Source: DATJPD01 sp036394195 (GTDB lineage: Bacteria; Pseudomonadota; Alphaproteobacteria; CACIAM-22H2). Taken from it: a stretch of 8,498 bases of DNA. The DNA is taken from contig DASWFO010000013.1 of assembly GCA_036394195.1 (NCBI GenBank), positions 1 through 8,498 on the forward strand, given 5' to 3'. Below are positions 6,044 through 8,498 of this stretch, piece after piece. The notes beneath the pieces are model-generated. The model did not search any database. It was not told the DNA's origin and worked only from the letters and a program-made list of their open reading frames with translations. A program made the position numbers and the translations under genes. How positions within the stretch are numbered: position 1 is the first letter of the stretch; every line of letters starts with the position of its first letter.

Positions 6044-6469
6044 CTAGCGGGCCTGCGTCTGCAACCGCAGCCGATCGGTCTCCAGCTGGGACTTCAGCCG
6101 GTTGAAGTCGGCCATGGTCTCGGATTGGATCTTATCGGCGCCGGCTTTGATGGTTCCCACCGCGCCGTTGGCGTCCGCCTGGGCTTCGTCGGAGACGCAT
6201 TTCATATAGACGTTCAGCTGACTGACATAGGCATTGAGCGCCTCCCCGGCCTTGTTGAGCTCCGCCGTCGTGCCGGCGTACAGCATCGGTGCCTCGGGTC
6301 GGGTGCATTTGGTTGAGGTCCAAGTACAGGATCCGGGCGGCGCACCGGACAGCGCGCACTTCGCGGTCTTCCCGGCGATCTCGCCGCTCCACCCCGTCGC
6401 CGAAGGACCGAGGGCGGCCACGAGCAGCGCTGCGGCGGAGATGACGACACGAACAACGGATTTGAGCAT
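6044..6469 (-). CDS. Secreted four-cysteine protein of unknown function
   Basis: A 141-residue protein with a clear Sec signal peptide (MLKSVVRVVISAAALLVAAL, cleavage near residues 25-29). The mature part has four cysteines (38, 48, 55, 91), enough for two disulfides, which fits a periplasmic or outer-surface location. The N-terminal half is short and Gly/Pro/Thr-rich around C38-C55; the rest is predicted helical and probably coiled-coil (LNKAGEALNAYVSQLNVYM, then a charged helix to the C-terminus ending LETDRLRLQTQAR). No known domain is recognised. The frame is open to 6631, but the upstream residues are arginine-rich and overlap the preceding small gene; the ATG at 6469 with AGGGG 6 bases upstream directly precedes the signal peptide and is preferred. 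It follows the 59-residue membrane protein by 47 bases and may belong to the same transcript. Confidence 0.68.
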   Translation of the reverse strand: MLKSVVRVVISAAALLVAALGPSATGWSGEIAGKTAKCALSGAPPGSCTWTSTKCTRPEAPMLYAGTTAELNKAGEALNAYVSQLNVYMKCVSDEAQADANGAVGTIKAGADKIQSETMADFNRLKSQLETDRLRLQTQAR

Positions 6470-6516
6470 GGGAGCCCCTGAGGCGACGAGAACCGCTCGC
6501 CTGGCGGGCCCCGCGC

Positions 6517-6696
6517 CTACTTGCGCTTCTTCCCGCCCGCTTCGGGGAAGATCCACATGGCGACGACCATGAACACGGCCGTCACCATGACGAAGGTGGC
6601 GTAGTCGGGCCGCACCGGCGAGCCACTCCAATAGGCGAGAATCGCCGCGACCACAAGCGTGACCGCCGAAGTCGCCGCCTTGACGTCGTTCGGCAT
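6517..6696 (-). CDS. 59-residue two-helix membrane protein
   Basis: A short gene with a strong start: ATG at 6696-6694 after GAGGAGGAGGGG. The product begins MPNDVKAATSAVTLVVAAIL, forming a first membrane helix to about residue 23, then a loop (WSGSPVRPDYA), a second helix (about 34-50, FVMVTAVFMVVAMWIF) and a basic tail GGKKRK. The lysine/arginine tail suggests a cytoplasmic C-terminus, and with two helices the N-terminus would also be cytoplasmic. Function is unrecognised. Its ribosome binding site overlaps the stop of the membrane hydroxylase gene 13 bases upstream, so the two are translationally coupled; it could be a small partner subunit of that enzyme, which is inference from the coupling only. 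Confidence 0.7.
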   Translation of the reverse strand: MPNDVKAATSAVTLVVAAILAYWSGSPVRPDYATFVMVTAVFMVVAMWIFPEAGGKKRK

Positions 6697-6699
6697 CAG

Positions 6700-6711
6700 C
6701 CCCTCCTCCTC
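6700..6711 (-). promoter_or_regulatory. Ribosome binding site overlapping the hydroxylase stop codon
   Basis: GAGGAGGAGGGG on the minus strand shares bases with the TGA (6712-6710) that ends the hydroxylase gene and lies just before the ATG at 6696. Such an arrangement couples translation of the small membrane protein to that of the hydroxylase. Confidence 0.65.
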
Positions 6712-7480
6712 AATAGGCCCCCACTGGCACGGCCGCCGCTTCGTCCGGACGCCGCGGCGCGCCGCGCAGGCCGCGCTTGATGAAGCGCGTGCTGTAGCCG
6801 TTGAACAGGTGCCCGAGCAGGCCGCGGTTGAGATCGGAGGTGCCGAACAGCCAGTCGGCGATCGGGAAGGTCAGGTTCATGTTGACCTCCATCATCAGCC
6901 GGTCGTTGTGATGAGCGGTGTGGTGGCGGCGCAGCGTGTTCACGAACGGGCATAGACGCACGAACCGGTTCTCGTCGACGTGACAGCAGAAATGCATGAA
7001 CTCATAGACGAGATACATGCCGGTGGTGACGCACATGAAGAACCAGCCGACATTCGGCGTGAAAAGGTTGCCGAGAATGATCGCCGGCAGCAGCGACATC
7101 AGGATGAACACGACCAGCGCATAAGGCGGGAAGACGGTCACCCGCCAGTCCTTGTGGTCGCGAAAGCGCATCTCGTCGTCGCTGAAGAACTGGTGATGGT
7201 TGAGCGTGTGCCGCTCGTAAATGGCGCGCAGGCCCTTGATGTTCACCGGCCGGTGCATGACGTATTTGTGGACCGCCCATTCGAAGACATTGGTGAACAG
7301 GAAAGTGAGCGGGACGGCCAGCCACTCCAGCGGCCGCACGTCGTGGATATGGCCGACATACACGTAGAAGGCGGCCGCTCCCATCGCGTAGATCAACGCG
7401 ATGTGGAAATAGCCGTTGTACCAGCCGACGATGCGGGAACGGTATTCCTCGCGAAAGCTGATCTGGCGCTGGCCGATCAT
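6710..7480 (-). CDS. Fatty acid hydroxylase / sterol desaturase family membrane enzyme
   Basis: A 256-residue integral membrane protein of the fatty-acid-hydroxylase superfamily, which uses a histidine-bound di-iron centre and O2 to hydroxylate or desaturate lipids, sterols or carotenoids. The histidine clusters are complete: H71-KYVM-H76, H91-TLN-H95-H96, H163-FCC-H167, and H186-H187-TA-H190-H191. Hydrophobic segments lie at about 25-45, 53-70, 117-137 and 143-163, as expected for the fold with histidines on the cytoplasmic side. The substrate cannot be inferred. The ATG at 7480 is preceded by AGGAGA 6 bases upstream; the frame is open to 7567, but that stretch overlaps the DUF6166 gene and lacks membrane character. 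It follows that gene by 31 bases and is coupled to the small membrane protein downstream. No redox partner (ferredoxin, reductase) is visible nearby. Confidence 0.85.
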   Translation of the reverse strand: MIGQRQISFREEYRSRIVGWYNGYFHIALIYAMGAAAFYVYVGHIHDVRPLEWLAVPLTFLFTNVFEWAVHKYVMHRPVNIKGLRAIYERHTLNHHQFFSDDEMRFRDHKDWRVTVFPPYALVVFILMSLLPAIILGNLFTPNVGWFFMCVTTGMYLVYEFMHFCCHVDENRFVRLCPFVNTLRRHHTAHHNDRLMMEVNMNLTFPIADWLFGTSDLNRGLLGHLFNGYSTRFIKRGLRGAPRRPDEAAAVPVGAY

Positions 7481-7511
7481 GGGGCGTCTCCTGCCGGAAA
7501 TCTTTCGACAA

Positions 7512-7832
7512 TCATAAGCCGGGGGTCCCGGGCGGTCTATGCTCGACGCCGCGGATCGCCGTCGCAACGTCGGCGCTGGTCAGGTGCCAATCCTGGTCGA
7601 ACTCGGCGACGATCTGCTTCATGAAGGGCTCGGCCAGCTCCAGAGCCCGCGGGGCATCGTTCAGATGGTCCATCAGGATCGCCAGCGCCAGCTGGCGGGG
7701 ACTATCGCCCTCGTAAGTCCACTCGAACCCGAAGCGGGTAAAGCGTTTGATGTCGTACCGCTCTTCGAGCGGCCGGCCGTCGACCGTCACCACCAGGCCG
7801 TCGATTGTGCGTTTCCCCTCGTAGGTTTTCAT
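7512..7832 (-). CDS. DUF6166-type protein
   Basis: A 106-residue soluble protein, MKTYEGKRTIDGLVVTVDGR onward. It has the pattern of DUF6166 proteins: an N-terminal K-x-Y-x-G-x-R strand, V-T-V-D-G-R-P-L, an F-E-W-x-Y-x-G core, a QLALAILMDHL helix and a C-terminal helix ending near the D-W-H-L segment. The family's function is unknown. No signal peptide, membrane helix or metal motif is seen. Start: the ATG at 7832, with GGGTGA 4 bases before it. It is the first gene of the leftward run, 31 bases before the hydroxylase, and diverges from the alcohol dehydrogenase gene with 45 bases between start codons. Family assignment is from memory of the motif pattern, so moderate. Confidence 0.7.
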   Translation of the reverse strand: MKTYEGKRTIDGLVVTVDGRPLEERYDIKRFTRFGFEWTYEGDSPRQLALAILMDHLNDAPRALELAEPFMKQIVAEFDQDWHLTSADVATAIRGVEHRPPGTPGL

Positions 7833-7850
7833 CGGTCACCCGTGGCGCAT

Positions 7851-7862
7851 CGAAGCACTTCG
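7851..7862. promoter_or_regulatory. Short palindrome in the divergent intergenic gap
   Basis: CGAAG-CA-CTTCG is a 5-base perfect inverted repeat in the 45-base space between the start codons of the DUF6166 and alcohol dehydrogenase genes. It could be part of an operator serving both genes, but it is short enough to arise by chance. Confidence 0.25.
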
Positions 7863-7877
7863 TGAGAGTTTATCCCG

Positions 7878-8498
7878 ATGAAATTCCGCGCCGCAATCCT
7901 GCACGCCACCGGCGGGCCGCTGAAGGTCGAGACGGTCGACGGCGAGCCGCGGGCACCCGACGACGTGGTGGTGCGAATCGGCGCCACCAGCCTGTGCCAT
8001 ACCGATCTCGAGGTCATCGACGGCCAGCTCCCCTATCCGCTGCCGATCGTGCTCGGCCATGAGGCAGCAGGCACGGTGGAGGCGGTCGGTCCGGAGGTCA
8101 CCGGGCTTGTGGCCGGCGATCACGTCATCCTGTCATGGAACCCGCATTGCGGCCGCTGTTTCCACTGCACGCGGGATCAGCCGATCCTGTGCGAAACCTA
8201 CGTGAAGTTGGGGCCTCAGGCGGTGCAGTTCGACGGCACGACCCGTCTGTCTTTCGCCGGCGCCCCGGTGCACCACATGTTCTATCTCGCCTCGTTCGCC
8301 GAATACGCCATCGTGCCGGCGCAAAGTGCGATCAAGGTCAGCAAGGACATCCCGTTCGACCGCGCCTGCCTGATCGGCTGCGGGGTGATGACCGGGGTCG
8401 GGGCGGCGCTGAATATCGCGCGGCCGGCACCCGACGCGACCGTGGCGGTGATCGGCTGCGGCGGCATCGGCTTGAGCGCCGTCCAGGGCGCCCGTCTG
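7878..8498 (+). CDS. Zinc-dependent alcohol dehydrogenase (MDR family), N-terminal part
   Basis: The frame from the ATG at 7878 stays open for 207 codons to the window edge. It is a medium-chain zinc alcohol dehydrogenase, oxidising an alcohol with NAD(P)+. Catalytic zinc ligands are C40 (in LCHTD), H61 (in GHEAAG, with E62) and C168 (in GCGVMTGVGAA). The structural zinc is held by C91, C94, C97 and C105 (CGRCFHC...C). The nucleotide-binding Rossmann motif begins G193-C-G-G-I-G198. The arrangement of a structural zinc lobe plus the GCGVMTGVG segment is closest to class III-like or aryl/long-chain alcohol dehydrogenases. The cytosolic enzyme has no signal peptide. The start has only a weak GAGAG upstream. 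The C-terminal half is missing because of the window edge, so substrate class is open; the neighbouring membrane hydroxylase makes a lipid-derived alcohol one possibility. Confidence 0.88.
   Translation, partial: MKFRAAILHATGGPLKVETVDGEPRAPDDVVVRIGATSLCHTDLEVIDGQLPYPLPIVLGHEAAGTVEAVGPEVTGLVAGDHVILSWNPHCGRCFHCTRDQPILCETYVKLGPQAVQFDGTTRLSFAGAPVHHMFYLASFAEYAIVPAQSAIKVSKDIPFDRACLIGCGVMTGVGAALNIARPAPDATVAVIGCGGIGLSAVQGARL

Noticed and set aside
6470..6631. Longer start (6631) for the secreted four-cysteine protein
   Set aside because: The extension is arginine-rich, overlaps the 59-residue gene and would bury the signal peptide.

Overview
The window is GC-rich DNA from a proteobacterium. The protein families, the Tat/Sec-exported enzymes, the c-type cytochrome and the strong bias to G/C at third codon positions suggest an alphaproteobacterium, perhaps Hyphomicrobiales. 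That placement is an impression from the proteins, not a computed assignment. No rRNA, tRNA, CRISPR array or phage gene was seen.

Left edge (1-1675). Bases 1-140 are the left-hand fragment of an IS3-type insertion sequence whose orfA runs off the window. The element ends inside or just before the start of a chromate-resistance (ChrB C-terminal-domain) gene, which therefore has no normal start. Convergent to it are two minus-strand genes: a tiny DUF3096 membrane protein and a DUF533/TerB-like protein. The DUF533 gene appears to have lost its 5' end to a one-base frameshift in a run of six A (1506-1511).

Centre (1676-5515). A compact plus-strand operon encodes three proteins that all carry export signals: a thiamine-diphosphate (ThDP) enzyme with a twin-arginine leader, a small class I cytochrome c, and a tannase/feruloyl-esterase-family hydrolase. 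The last two genes overlap by 8 bases. A plausible but unproven reading is a periplasmic pathway: the esterase releases an acid or alcohol, the ThDP enzyme acts on a 2-oxo acid or related substrate, and the cytochrome accepts electrons. This is the most interesting system in the window.

Right part (5516-7832, minus strand). A run of genes is read leftwards: a DUF6166 protein, an integral-membrane fatty-acid-hydroxylase-type di-iron enzyme, a 59-residue two-helix membrane protein coupled to it by an overlapping ribosome binding site, a secreted four-cysteine protein of unknown function, and an 87-residue unknown protein with its own probable promoter. At the right edge a zinc-dependent alcohol dehydrogenase gene starts divergently from the DUF6166 gene, across a 45-base gap with a short palindrome, and runs off the window. 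A link between hydroxylase and dehydrogenase (fatty alcohol, aldehyde or lipid modification) is conceivable but rests only on adjacency.
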